Part shown: one piece after another, positions 50,821-59,862 of the stretch
Numbering within the stretch: the first letter of the stretch is position 1
Layout: each line of letters begins with the position of its first letter
Assembly: GCF_036409155.1 (NCBI RefSeq)
Contig: NZ_JAZGLW010000001.1
Coordinates: forward strand, 2,170,001 to 2,234,000
Direction: 5' to 3'
DNA length: 64,000 nt
Source: Mycobacterium sp. 050128
Lineage (GTDB): Bacteria; Actinomycetota; Actinomycetes; Mycobacteriales; Mycobacteriaceae
The notes under the pieces: generated by a model
Databases searched by the model: none
The model's input: only the letters and a program-made list of their open reading frames with translations
What the model was told of the DNA's origin: nothing
Made by a program: the position numbers and the translations under genes

Positions 50821-52173
50821 CTAGGCGGTGCGCTTGCGGTAACGGGCCTTGGCGGGCCGGGCCAGCTGGACGACCATCTTGGAGTGGTCGTTATGGTAGC
50901 TGTCGGCCGGCTGTGCCATCTCAAACTCGTACTCGCGCAACAGGACCGAGAAGATCGCCTTGATCTGCATCTGGGCGAACGCCGCGCCCACGCAGCGGTG
51001 CCGCCCGGCGCCGAACGGAATCCACGTCCACCGGTTGACGATGTCGGCCTGCTCGGGCTTGTTGTAGCGGTCGGGCTTGAACGCGTCCGGATCGGGGAAG
51101 TCCTCGGGAATCCGGTTGCTGATCGCGGGGGACGCGGCGACGAAGTCGCCCTTGTGGATCGGGAAACCTTCGACCTCGAATTCGCCTTGAGCCACCCGCA
51201 TCAGGATGATCAGCGGCGGGTGCAGCCGCAGGGTCTCCTTGACCACATTGTCCAGCTTCGGAATCGACCGCAGCGCATGGAAACTCACTTCTTGACCGTC
51301 GGCGTAGAGCTCGTCGAGCTCGGTCAGCACCTCGGCGTAGGCGTCGGGATGGCGGATCAGCTCGATCAAGGTCCACGCCGAGGTCCCCGAGCTGGTGTGG
51401 TGCCCGGCGAACATCAGCGAGATGAACATGCCGGTGACCTCGTCGGCCGAGAAGCGCAGGTTGCCCTCTTCGTCGCGGATCGACACCAGCACGTCGAGCA
51501 TGTCGCGGTCGCTTTTGTCCTTGGGCGGGTTCGCGATCCGCTGATCCATGATTTCCTGCACCAGTGCAACGAGTTTCACCCGCGCCTCATCGCGTAGCCG
51601 GAAGCTCTCGATCGGCAGGTACGGGTCGACGTAGCACAGCGGATCGGTGCCGCGCTCCAATTGGTGGTAGTACTCGGCGAACCGGTGGTCGAGCTGCTCA
51701 CGGAACTTCAGCCCGATCAGGCAGGCGGTCGAGGTGTAGATGGTCAGCTCGGCGAAGAAGTCGAGCAGCTCGATCTCGCCCTCGTCGCCCCAGTTGGCGA
51801 TCATCTTCTTGACTTCGCCCTCGATCGTGGCGGCGTGCCCCTTCATCTGCTCGCCGCGCAGCGCGGAGTTGTGCAGCATCTCCTTGCGTCGCTCCGGGCT
51901 GGCGTCGAACACCACGCCCTTGCCGAAGATCGGCGTCATGAACGGGTAGGCCTCGGCCTGGTCGAGATCCTCGTCGGCGGACCGGAAGAAGAACTCGTTG
52001 GCGCTCGCACCGGACAGCAGGATCACGTGCTTGTCGACCAGCTGGAACCAGCCGACGTCACCGCACTCCTCGCGGACGCGCTTCATCAAACCGATTGGGT
52101 CGGTACGGAATTCCTCAAGATGGCCGTGCTCTTCTGCGCCGCCGGAAACCCGGGGCACGATGGCGGTGGTCAT
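50821..52173 (-). CDS. cyp51: sterol 14-alpha-demethylase CYP51
   Basis: A 450-residue P450. The I-helix FAGHHTSSGTSAWT, the ExxR motif KETLRLHPP and the haem loop PFGAGRHRCVGAAFA are all intact. The N-terminus MTTAIVPRVSGGAEEHGHL parallels the H37Rv protein (451 aa). The start is ATG at 52173, not the GTG at 52188. Immediate neighbours are an SDR and its ferredoxin. It demethylates lanosterol-type sterols in vitro; the natural mycobacterial substrate is not settled. Confidence 0.96.
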   Translation of the reverse strand: MTTAIVPRVSGGAEEHGHLEEFRTDPIGLMKRVREECGDVGWFQLVDKHVILLSGASANEFFFRSADEDLDQAEAYPFMTPIFGKGVVFDASPERRKEMLHNSALRGEQMKGHAATIEGEVKKMIANWGDEGEIELLDFFAELTIYTSTACLIGLKFREQLDHRFAEYYHQLERGTDPLCYVDPYLPIESFRLRDEARVKLVALVQEIMDQRIANPPKDKSDRDMLDVLVSIRDEEGNLRFSADEVTGMFISLMFAGHHTSSGTSAWTLIELIRHPDAYAEVLTELDELYADGQEVSFHALRSIPKLDNVVKETLRLHPPLIILMRVAQGEFEVEGFPIHKGDFVAASPAISNRIPEDFPDPDAFKPDRYNKPEQADIVNRWTWIPFGAGRHRCVGAAFAQMQIKAIFSVLLREYEFEMAQPADSYHNDHSKMVVQLARPAKARYRKRTA

Positions 52174-52227
52174 ATGCTCACTCCTCACCGGCGCGCGTGG
52201 CGCGCGCCGAATCGTCGTATCGCGAAG

Positions 52228-53052
52228 TCATGACGGCATCCCCTCTTCGCCCAGTGCGAGTTTCTGTCGGTCTTTGTTGTTGGCCAACGGGGCTTCGGGT
52301 TGAAGCTCCATGCTTGCGATGAATCCACCACGCGGTGTCTCGGCGACGAACGTGATGGCCCGTCCGAGGTCTGCCGCGCGCAGGAAGTAGTCGTGGCGGG
52401 CCTGGCCCCACTTGGCCCAGTCCTCCAGCGCGGGGCCGATCTTGTCGGCCGGGAGGCTCCATCCCATCGACGTCTTGGTCGGGCCCGGGTGCACGATCGA
52501 GGCGCGCACACCGGTGCCCTCGAGCTCCATCTGGAAGTTGGTGACCATGGCGACCAGTGCCGCCTTGGCCGCGCCGTAGGCGCCCATGTGCGGTCGCTGG
52601 CGCAGCGCCACATCGGAACCCACGAAGATGAGATCGCCGCGCTGCCGTTCGAGCATGCCCGGCAGCACGGCTGAGGCCAACCGGAAGGCGCCGACGAGGT
52701 GGATCTGCAGCTGCGACTCGAACTCGTCGCCTGCGATCTCGGCGAGCTTGCCGAAGTAGGTGTCGCCCGCGCCGGCGACCAGCACCTCGATGTCACCCAG
52801 CGCGTCGACCGATTGTGCGACAAAGGTTTTCACCGAGTTTGGGTCGGTGACATCAAGGTGGAATCCGACCGCCTCGCCGCCGTCGGCGTTGATCTTGCCG
52901 ACGATGTCGTCGAGCTTCTCGACCCGGCGGGCACCCAGCGCGACCGGGAAGCCGTGCGCGGCGAGTTCGATCGCGGTGGCCTCTCCGATACCGGAGGAGG
53001 CGCCGGCCACGATCACCGGCCGACGTTCGGGAAGGGGGCCAAAGCGAGGCAT
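52228..53052 (-). CDS. short-chain dehydrogenase/reductase (Rv0765c type)
   Basis: A 274-residue SDR with VAGASSGIGEATAIELAAHG, YGAAKAALVAM (Tyr-x-x-x-Lys) and a C-terminal extension. It sits between cyp123 (1-bp overlap) and cyp51 (54-bp gap) and matches Rv0765c. It likely oxidises or reduces a hydroxyl or keto group of the same sterol-like substrate as the P450s. Confidence 0.88.
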   Translation of the reverse strand: MPRFGPLPERRPVIVAGASSGIGEATAIELAAHGFPVALGARRVEKLDDIVGKINADGGEAVGFHLDVTDPNSVKTFVAQSVDALGDIEVLVAGAGDTYFGKLAEIAGDEFESQLQIHLVGAFRLASAVLPGMLERQRGDLIFVGSDVALRQRPHMGAYGAAKAALVAMVTNFQMELEGTGVRASIVHPGPTKTSMGWSLPADKIGPALEDWAKWGQARHDYFLRAADLGRAITFVAETPRGGFIASMELQPEAPLANNKDRQKLALGEEGMPS

Positions 53053-54284
53053 CAGCGGATCTCCACGGTGATGGGTAGGTGAGCGAATCCGCGGACATTG
53101 CTGGAGTGGACGCGGACAGCGTTGGCCTCGTCGACTTGATATCCGCGGATTCGCTTGAACAACTCGGTGAGCGCTACGCGCGCTTCCATCCGGGCCAGGT
53201 GGGCGCCCAGGCAGAAGTGCGCGCCGCTACCGAAACTCATGAGCTTGGAGCCGATTTCACGTCCGATCAGGTAATCGTCGGGCTTGTCGAACACCCGCTC
53301 GTCGCGATGGGCTGAACCGGGCAGCAGCAGAACTACGTCCCCCTCGGGGATCGTGGTGTCGTAGAGGGTGAGCTCGCCCGCCACGGTACGGGCGAGGATC
53401 TGGCTGGACGTGTCGTAGCGCAGAGTCTCCTCGACCCACGGCGTCACCAGGTCGGCGTCGTCGTAGACTCCTGCCAGCTGGTCGGGGTTCTTGTATCCCC
53501 AAAACGCGGCGTTGGCAAGCAATTTGGTGGTGGTCTCGTTTCCGGCGATCACCATCAGGAACATGAAACCGAGCACTTCGTCGTCGGTGAGCCGGTCGCC
53601 GTCGATCTCCGCTTCCAGCAGCGCGGTGGTCAGATCGTCGGTCGGCTTGGTGCGCCGCTCGGCGACCATCTGCTGGTAGTAGACGATCAGGTTGATCGAC
53701 GCCTCGACGGCCTCCGGCGGCACGTCGGTGACGCCCTCGTCGCGGTGCATCACGCCGTCGGCCCAGGCCCGGATCTGCACGCGGTCGGCTTCGGGTACGC
53801 CCATCAGCTCCGAGATCACATCCATCGGCAGCTTGCCCGCGAACTCGTCGACGAAATCGACAGTGGTGCCACCGGATGCTGAAGATGCCGCCGCCTCCAG
53901 CATCGTGTCGAGGTGCTTGACCGCGATTTCGGTGACCCGCGGTTCGAGTTCGCGAATGCGGCGCGGCGTGAAGCCCTTCGACACCAGCGTGCGCAGCCGT
54001 AGGTGGGCGGGATCGTCCATCGCGAGGAAGCTCATCGTCTTGCTGGCATGCGGGCCGCGCGAGGCCGGGTCCAGCGAGACGCCGTACTTGTTGGAAAGCG
54101 TTGTGCTGTTGCGGAATCCCTGCAGCACATCCTGATGCCGCGACAGTGCCCAGAACTTCAGTTCCTCGTTGCGGTACAGCGGCGCTTCGTCGCGCAGCCG
54201 CTTGTAGTACGGATACGGATCTTCGTGGAAGTCGTAGTCGTAGGGATCGAGGACCAACTCGTGGTCTCCAACATGGACGGTCAT
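53052..54284 (-). CDS. cyp123: cytochrome P450 CYP123
   Basis: A 410-residue P450. I-helix VIAGNETTTKLLANAAF, ExxR as VEETLRYD and haem loop FGSGAHFCLGAHLARME are intact. It matches Rv0766c (CYP123). The start codon directly follows the tetR stop, so tetR-cyp123-SDR-cyp51-ferredoxin-SnoaL is one tightly packed leftward operon. Substrate unknown. Confidence 0.92.
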   Translation of the reverse strand: MTVHVGDHELVLDPYDYDFHEDPYPYYKRLRDEAPLYRNEELKFWALSRHQDVLQGFRNSTTLSNKYGVSLDPASRGPHASKTMSFLAMDDPAHLRLRTLVSKGFTPRRIRELEPRVTEIAVKHLDTMLEAAASSASGGTTVDFVDEFAGKLPMDVISELMGVPEADRVQIRAWADGVMHRDEGVTDVPPEAVEASINLIVYYQQMVAERRTKPTDDLTTALLEAEIDGDRLTDDEVLGFMFLMVIAGNETTTKLLANAAFWGYKNPDQLAGVYDDADLVTPWVEETLRYDTSSQILARTVAGELTLYDTTIPEGDVVLLLPGSAHRDERVFDKPDDYLIGREIGSKLMSFGSGAHFCLGAHLARMEARVALTELFKRIRGYQVDEANAVRVHSSNVRGFAHLPITVEIR

Positions 54285-54920
54285 TTAAGTCCTTGTCTCC
54301 TGGCTCGTCTTCCCGGCGCCGGGCAGGATCAGACTGACTACATAGGCCAACCGGTCGGCGATCTGGTGATAGGTGAACTGGCCACTGGCGGCTTGTACCA
54401 GTGCGCCGAAGAACGTCATCTCGAGCGCGGACACCGTGCTGGCGTCGGCGCCGGGCCCGATGGCCGTCGCAATGCGACGGTGGATCTCCGCACCGATGCG
54501 GTCGCGCGCGGCGCCCACCGCGGGATCGGCGCCCCCGCCGAGTAGCGCGATGGTGCACGCCGCGCCGACCTCGGGTTCGTCGGCGACCACCAACGCCAGA
54601 TGGCGCAACACCTTGTCCACCCGAACCGGCATGGGGTCGTTGACGTCCGTAAAGAACGGGACCTGTTGCACCAGGTCCAGATACACCTCGGCGATCAAGT
54701 GGTTTTTCGACGAGAAGTAGGTGTAAGCAGTGGCCGGAGCGACCTTGGCCCGGGCCGCGACGGCGCGCACCGTCAGGTCGGCGTACGACTTCTCGCGCAG
54801 GGTTTCGATGCCGGCCGCAAGCACCTTGCGGAAGGTCTCCTCTTGGCGGCGATTGCGCGGCGCCTGACCGGTTGACTGCTCGGCCTGGGCTGTGGCCGTA
54901 ACCAGGGCATCGCTGGACAC
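54285..54920 (-). CDS. TetR-family regulator (Rv0767c type)
   Basis: A 211-residue regulator. The N-terminal helix-turn-helix reads LTVRAVAARAKVAPATAYTY, followed by FSSKNHLIAEVYLDLVQQ, and then an all-helical ligand-binding domain. The GTG start at 54920 lies inside an inverted repeat TGGACA-CA-TGTCCA, so the protein probably represses its own operon. Leads the cyp123-cyp51 operon and faces aldA divergently. Matches Rv0767c. Confidence 0.9.
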   Translation of the reverse strand: MSSDALVTATAQAEQSTGQAPRNRRQEETFRKVLAAGIETLREKSYADLTVRAVAARAKVAPATAYTYFSSKNHLIAEVYLDLVQQVPFFTDVNDPMPVRVDKVLRHLALVVADEPEVGAACTIALLGGGADPAVGAARDRIGAEIHRRIATAIGPGADASTVSALEMTFFGALVQAASGQFTYHQIADRLAYVVSLILPGAGKTSQETRT

Positions 54921-54927
54921 ATGTCCA
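54914..54927. promoter_or_regulatory. operator copy 1: TGGACA-N2-TGTCCA over the tetR start
   Basis: TGGACACATGTCCA has 6-bp arms around CA. It covers the tetR GTG start codon (54918-54920). A further half site GGACA lies at 54935-54939. Confidence 0.6.
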
Positions 54928-55071
54928 AGCTATCGGACAGAAGGCACGCGAAGCAAGCCTGCCGATTAAATACGCTGCTCAATGAGTATTTATGCTGCGG
55001 AGGACGCCGGTTTCGAGATCGGCTCTTGCACCGCCGATGGCCCGACGGCTATGGTGCCATGGGAGATTATC

Positions 55072-55083
55072 GGACAACTGTCC
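55072..55083. promoter_or_regulatory. operator copy 2: GGACA-N2-TGTCC upstream of aldA
   Basis: GGACAACTGTCC repeats the core of the site at 54914-54927, 60 bp before the aldA start. Two copies of the same motif at opposite ends of the spacer point to one regulator for both directions. Confidence 0.6.
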
Positions 55084-55143
55084 ATTCGAATGGGCGTATC
55101 GATTTCGTCCCTTGGAATTGCCATGCATAGACGGGAGCGAGAG

Positions 55144-56610
55144 ATGGCCTTGTTGGCCGACGGCGTCAGTGAACTCTTCATCGACGGCAAGATGTCGCCC
55201 GGCGCTGCCGGTACCTTCCCCACGATCAATCCGGCGACGGAGGAAGTGCTGGGAGTCGCGGCCGACGCCGACGCCGACGATATGAGCCGCGCGATCGATG
55301 CCGCGCGCCGCGCCTTCGACGAGACGGACTGGTCACGCAACACCGAACTGCGGGTGCGGTGTGTGCGCCAGCTGCGCGAGGCGATGCTGCAGCATCTCGA
55401 AGAGCTGCGCGACATGACCATCGCCGAGGTCGGCGCGCCCCGGATGCTCACCGGGATCGCTCAGCTCGAAGTCCCGGTCAACGACCTGGCGTTCGCGGCC
55501 GATACCGCCGAATCCTACGAGTACAACCAGGATCTCGGCGAGGCCAAGCCGATGGGTATCCCCACCCGGCGCACCATCGCCCGTGAGGCCGTCGGTGTCG
55601 TCGGTGCCATCACGCCGTGGAACTTTCCTCACCAGATCAACCTCGCCAAGATCGGGCCGGCCCTGGCGGCCGGCAACACCGTCGTCCTGAAGCCGGCTCC
55701 TGACACTCCCTGGTGTGCCGCCGTGCTGGGCGAGCTGATCGCCGAGCACACCGACTTTCCTCCCGGTGTGATCAACATCGTCACCTCCAGTGACCACAGT
55801 GTGGGTGCCATGTTGTCCAAAGACCCTCGGGTGGACATGGTTTCGTTCACCGGATCGACGGCCACCGGCCGCGCCGTGATGGCCGACGGCGCCGCGACCA
55901 TCAAGAGGGTCTTCCTCGAACTGGGCGGCAAGTCGGCGTTCATCGTCCTCGACGACGCCGACCTGGCCGGCGCGGTGGGCGTGGCGGGCTTCTCGGTGTG
56001 CATGCACGCCGGGCAGGGCTGCGCGATCACCACCCGGCTGGTGGTACCGCGGGCCAAGTACGACGAAGCCGTCTCCATCGCGGCGGCGACGATGGGCGGC
56101 ATCAAGGCCGGCGATCCCACCGACCCCGGAACCATCTGCGGCCCAGTGATTTCCGCGCGCCAGCGCGATCGGATCCAGGGCTACCTCGACTCGGCGATCG
56201 CCGAGGGCGGGACGTTCGCCTGCGGAGGCGGCCGGCCGGCCGACCGCGAGGTCGGTTTCTTCATCGAGCCCACCCTGATCGCCGGACTGGGCAACGACGC
56301 ACGCGTCGCACGCGAGGAGATCTTTGGACCGGTCCTGACGGTGATACCGCACGACGGCGACGACGACGCCGTGCGCATCGCCAACGACTCGGCATACGGG
56401 TTGTCGGGCACCGTGTTCGGCACCGACCCGGAGCGGGCCGCCCGGGCCGCCGCGCGGGTGCGCGCCGGAACCATCAATGTCAATGGCGGCGTGTGGTATT
56501 CGGCGGATGCCCCGTTCGGTGGGTACAAGCAATCCGGAAACGGCCGCGAGATGGGCCTGGCCGGGTTCGAGGAGTACTTGGAAACCAAGACCATTGCGAC
56601 AGCGGTTTAA
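55144..56610 (+). CDS. aldA: aldehyde dehydrogenase AldA
   Basis: A 488-residue NAD-dependent aldehyde dehydrogenase. The Rossmann region has GAITPWNFPHQINLAKIGPA, the catalytic Glu is in ELGGKSAFIVLDDADL and the catalytic Cys is in HAGQGCAITTRLVV. Although the frame is open back to 54982, the ATG at 55144 follows GGGAGCGAGAG and gives the Rv0768 length (489). It is first gene of a rightward operon with an SDR, a hydroxyisobutyrate-dehydrogenase-like gene and a decarboxylase-like gene. Confidence 0.92.
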   Translation: MALLADGVSELFIDGKMSPGAAGTFPTINPATEEVLGVAADADADDMSRAIDAARRAFDETDWSRNTELRVRCVRQLREAMLQHLEELRDMTIAEVGAPRMLTGIAQLEVPVNDLAFAADTAESYEYNQDLGEAKPMGIPTRRTIAREAVGVVGAITPWNFPHQINLAKIGPALAAGNTVVLKPAPDTPWCAAVLGELIAEHTDFPPGVINIVTSSDHSVGAMLSKDPRVDMVSFTGSTATGRAVMADGAATIKRVFLELGGKSAFIVLDDADLAGAVGVAGFSVCMHAGQGCAITTRLVVPRAKYDEAVSIAAATMGGIKAGDPTDPGTICGPVISARQRDRIQGYLDSAIAEGGTFACGGGRPADREVGFFIEPTLIAGLGNDARVAREEIFGPVLTVIPHDGDDDAVRIANDSAYGLSGTVFGTDPERAARAAARVRAGTINVNGGVWYSADAPFGGYKQSGNGREMGLAGFEEYLETKTIATAV

Positions 56611-56629
56611 CCAGAGGAGCTTGAAGCAC

Positions 56630-57379
56630 ATGCGATTTGAAAACAAGGTCGCCATCGTCACCGGGTCGGGCGGTGGTATCGGCCAGGCGTATGTCGAGGC
56701 GCTGGCCCGTGAGGGAGCGGCCGTGGTCGTTGCGGATATCAACGTGGCGGGTGCCGAGAAGGTGGCCGACGGGATTGTGGGTGAGGGCGGTACCGCGCTT
56801 GCCCTGCAAGTCGATGTGTCGGATCCGGCGTCGGCCAAGGAGATGGCCGACCGCACGCTGGCCGAGTTCGGCGGTATCGACTACCTGGTGAACAACGCGG
56901 CGATCTTCGGCGGCATGAAGCTCGACTTCCTGATCACCGTCGACCCGGAATACTACAAGAAGTTCATGAGCGTGAACCTCGACGGTGCGCTGTGGTGCAC
57001 CCGCGCGGTGTACAAGAAGATGGCCAAACGTGGCGGCGGAGCAATCGTCAACCAGTCGTCCACCGCAGCCTGGCTGTACTCGAACTTCTACGGGTTGGCC
57101 AAGGTCGGGATCAACGGGCTCACCCAGCAACTGGCCACCGAACTCGGGGGTCAGAACATTCGGATCAACGCCATTGCGCCGGGCCCGATCGATACCGAGG
57201 CCAACCGGTCCACCACGCCGCAGGAGATGGTCGCCGACATCGTCAAGGGAATTCCCTTGTCGCGCATGGGACAGCCCGAGGACCTCGTCGGCATGTGCCT
57301 GTTCCTGCTGTCCGACGAGGCGTCCTGGATCACCGGGCAGATCTTCAACGTCGACGGCGGACAGATCTTCCGGTCATGA
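56630..57379 (+). CDS. short-chain dehydrogenase/reductase (Rv0769 type)
   Basis: A 249-residue SDR starting at ATG 56630 after AGAGGAG. TGSGGGIGQAYVEALAREGA binds cofactor, Tyr-x-x-x-Lys is in FYGLAKVGINGL and the end GQIFNVDGGQIFRS is typical. It lies 19 bp after aldA and overlaps the next gene by 4 bp (ATGA). Matches Rv0769 (248 aa). Confidence 0.9.
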   Translation: MRFENKVAIVTGSGGGIGQAYVEALAREGAAVVVADINVAGAEKVADGIVGEGGTALALQVDVSDPASAKEMADRTLAEFGGIDYLVNNAAIFGGMKLDFLITVDPEYYKKFMSVNLDGALWCTRAVYKKMAKRGGGAIVNQSSTAAWLYSNFYGLAKVGINGLTQQLATELGGQNIRINAIAPGPIDTEANRSTTPQEMVADIVKGIPLSRMGQPEDLVGMCLFLLSDEASWITGQIFNVDGGQIFRS

Positions 57380-58233
57380 CCGAACATGTGAAGCTCGGGT
57401 ACATCGGGTTGGGCAATATGGGCGCCCCGATGGCCACGAAGATGACCGAATGGCCGGGCGGGGTAACGGTTTACGACATTCGCAGCGAGGCGATGACGCC
57501 GCTGATCGAAAAGGGCGCCGGCATCGCCGACAGCGTCGCCGACGTTGCTGTCGCCGACATCGTCCACATCACCGTGCTCAACGACGACCAGGTGCGTGAG
57601 GTCGTGGCGGAGTTGGCCGCACACGCCAAGCCCGGCACCGTCATTGCGATCCACTCGACGATCAGCGACACCACCGCCGTCGAGCTGGCGGCCGAGCTCA
57701 AACCGCACGGCATCCATGTTGTCGACGCGCCCGTCAGCGGCGGGGCCGCCGCGGCGGCCAAGGGCGAACTCGCCACGATGGTGGGCGCCGAGCGCGAGGT
57801 GTACGAGCGGATCAAGCCGGCATTCAAGCACTGGGCGGCTGTCGTCATCCACGCCGGCGATCCCGGTGCGGGCACCCGAATGAAGCTGGCGCGCAACATG
57901 TTGACGTTCACCTCGTACGTCGCGGCGTGCGAGGCGATGAAACTCGCCGAGGCGGCAGGCCTGGATCTGCAGGCACTGGGCCGGGTGGTGCGCCACACCG
58001 ACGCACTCACCAGCGGGCCGGGAGCGATCATGGTGCGCGAAGACATGAAAGACCTTGAGCCGGGCAACTTCCTGTACGAGCCTTTCCTGCACACCCGCGG
58101 GCTCGGTGAGAAGGACCTGAGCCTGGCGCTCGCCCTGGGCGAGGCCGTATCGGTTGACCTGCCGCTTGCTCAACTGGCGTACCAGCGCCTGGCCGCCGGC
58201 CTTGGGGTACCGCACACAGAGAAAGAGGCGTAA
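57376..58233 (+). CDS. beta-hydroxyacid dehydrogenase (HIBADH family, Rv0770 type)
   Basis: A 285-residue 3-hydroxyisobutyrate dehydrogenase-family protein. NAD motif GYIGLGNMGAPMATKM, substrate loop DAPVSGGAAAAAKGEL, catalytic Lys in GAGTRMKLARNML. ATG start overlaps the SDR stop by 4 bp. The combination with AldA suggests degradation of a branched or hydroxylated acid. Matches Rv0770 (about 295 aa). Confidence 0.9.
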   Translation: MTEHVKLGYIGLGNMGAPMATKMTEWPGGVTVYDIRSEAMTPLIEKGAGIADSVADVAVADIVHITVLNDDQVREVVAELAAHAKPGTVIAIHSTISDTTAVELAAELKPHGIHVVDAPVSGGAAAAAKGELATMVGAEREVYERIKPAFKHWAAVVIHAGDPGAGTRMKLARNMLTFTSYVAACEAMKLAEAAGLDLQALGRVVRHTDALTSGPGAIMVREDMKDLEPGNFLYEPFLHTRGLGEKDLSLALALGEAVSVDLPLAQLAYQRLAAGLGVPHTEKEA

Positions 58234-58670
58234 TGGACGAGCTGCGCAGCAAGGGCCTCGAAAAAATGAACGAGGTCTACGGCTGGGAGATGCCCAACAT
58301 CGAGGGCGACCCGTACTTCGACCTGACCGTCGACCATCTCTTCGGCAGCATCTGGACGCGGCCGGGGTTGTCGATGCGCGACAAGCGCCTGATGACGCTG
58401 ACGGCGGTCACCGCGATCGGGAACCGCGACCTGGCCGAGATCCAGATCAACGCAGCACTTCTCAACGGCGAACTCAGCGAGACCGAGCTGAAGGAGATGG
58501 CTGTCTTCCTCACTCACTATCTCGGGTTCCCGCTGGGATCGGCACTCAACGGCGCCGTCGATGCCGTCGTGGCCAAGCGCAAGAAGGCCGCGGCCAAGGG
58601 CGCCGGCGAGGACAAGAAGGCCAATGTCGAGGGTGCGCTGAAGATGCACTCGGGAAAGAACGACGGCTAG
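58233..58670 (+). CDS. carboxymuconolactone decarboxylase-family protein (Rv0771 type)
   Basis: A 145-residue all-helical protein matching the gamma-carboxymuconolactone decarboxylase family (SMRDKRLMTLTAVTAIGNRD). It contains no cysteine at all, so it cannot be an AhpD-type CxxC peroxidase and is more likely the decarboxylase branch or a structural relative. Start overlaps the preceding stop by 1 bp (TAATG). Last gene of the aldA operon, ending 25 bp from a convergent stop. Confidence 0.86.
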   Translation: MDELRSKGLEKMNEVYGWEMPNIEGDPYFDLTVDHLFGSIWTRPGLSMRDKRLMTLTAVTAIGNRDLAEIQINAALLNGELSETELKEMAVFLTHYLGFPLGSALNGAVDAVVAKRKKAAAKGAGEDKKANVEGALKMHSGKNDG

Positions 58671-58695
58671 GACTGCTCGCCGTCTGAATCCGCGG

Positions 58696-59781
58696 TCAGT
58701 AGGGCTGGCCGCCTTCGGGCATCACGTAATCCGAGGGCGCTCCGAAGACACCGTTGATCGTGGTGCCGCCATTGATCATTCCCGCGGCCATGTCCAGCAT
58801 GCTCTGGGGGAAGCCGAGACTCGGCTTGGTCAGCTTGTCGAGCCGGGCCAGTTCCTCGGCGGACAGGTGCACGTCGACCGCGCGGACGTTGTCGTCGAGC
58901 TGTGCGAGCCGGCGTGCCCCGATGATGATCGACGAGACCGCGGTCTGTGCATGCACCCACGCCAGCGCCACGGCGGCAACGTTCGTCTGGTGCGCTTTGG
59001 CGATGACCTCGAGTTCGTCGATGACCGCGTAGGTCCGCTCGGTGAGCGAGCTCGCGACCAGCGCGCCACGATCGGCGTTGTGCTGACCGGCATTTCGTCG
59101 GGTGTACTTGCCGCTGAGTACACCGCTCTTCAGCGGCGACCACGGTGTGATGCCGAGGCCGAATTCGCTGGCCATCGGAACCAGCTCCCGCTCGACGGTG
59201 CGTTCGAGCAGCGAGTACTCGATCTGCAGGCCGATGAAGGACGACCAGCCGCGGAACCGGGCGATCAGGTTGGCCTCGACGATCTTCCACGCCGGGGTGT
59301 CCGACACGCCGATGTAGCGAACCTTGCCGGCCGTAACGAGGTCGTCGAGAGCCGCCATCGTCTCCTCGATCGGAGTGTTCTTGTCCCACATGTGCAGCCA
59401 GTACAGGTCGATGTAGTCGGTTTGCAGCCGCCGCAAAGAGTTCTCGCAGGCGCTGATCAGCGATTTGCGGCCCGCGCCACCACCATTGGGGTCACCCGGG
59501 TACAGATTGCCGCTGAACTTCGTCGCGATCACCAGGCGATCGCGCCGCGCTGCGTGGCGTCCGACGTGGTCGCCGATGATCTTTTCGGAGTGGCTGCGGG
59601 TGTAGAAGTTGGCGGTGTCGATGAAGTTGCCGCCGAGCTCGGTGTAGCGATCGATGATCTGCTGCGACTCTTCCACGCTGGTGCCCCAGCCGAGGTCTTC
59701 GCCGAACGTCATCGCGCCCAGGCACAGGGGGCTGACGCGCAGGCCGGACCGTCCCAGTGTCACGTATTGATCCAGAGGCAT
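58696..59781 (-). CDS. aldo/keto reductase
   Basis: A 361-residue aldo/keto reductase. The catalytic tetrad is visible as Asp and Tyr in FIDTANFYTRSHSEK, Lys in VIATKFSGN and His in LYWLHMWD; the cofactor end VSSIIIGARRLAQLDDNVRA is present. I chose the ATG at 59781 over the GTG at 59790 because CAGGAG is then nine bases upstream. It is divergent from a MarR gene, with repeated GTTC half sites between. It is not found at this position in H37Rv as I recall it. Confidence 0.9.
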   Translation of the reverse strand: MPLDQYVTLGRSGLRVSPLCLGAMTFGEDLGWGTSVEESQQIIDRYTELGGNFIDTANFYTRSHSEKIIGDHVGRHAARRDRLVIATKFSGNLYPGDPNGGGAGRKSLISACENSLRRLQTDYIDLYWLHMWDKNTPIEETMAALDDLVTAGKVRYIGVSDTPAWKIVEANLIARFRGWSSFIGLQIEYSLLERTVERELVPMASEFGLGITPWSPLKSGVLSGKYTRRNAGQHNADRGALVASSLTERTYAVIDELEVIAKAHQTNVAAVALAWVHAQTAVSSIIIGARRLAQLDDNVRAVDVHLSAEELARLDKLTKPSLGFPQSMLDMAAGMINGGTTINGVFGAPSDYVMPEGGQPY

Positions 59782-59802
59782 GATGGCCACTCCTGGTAGA
59801 TT

Positions 59803-59848
59803 GTTCGGATATGAGGTTGTTCATTACTAAACTAGTTCGCTGCTGAAC
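59803..59848. promoter_or_regulatory. candidate MarR operator with 16-bp-spaced GTTC half sites
   Basis: GTTC occurs at 59803, 59819 and 59835, exactly 16 bp apart, and GAAC at 59845 makes an inverted pair with the last one (GTTC-GCTGCT-GAAC). The 81-bp divergent spacer between the aldo/keto reductase and MarR genes contains all of them. Confidence 0.45.
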
Positions 59849-59862
59849 GATCTGGCAAGTCG

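Noticed and set aside
54982..55143. An N-terminal extension of AldA by 54 codons
   Set aside because: It has no ribosome site, contains the repeated operator, and exceeds the family length; the ATG at 55144 has a good site.
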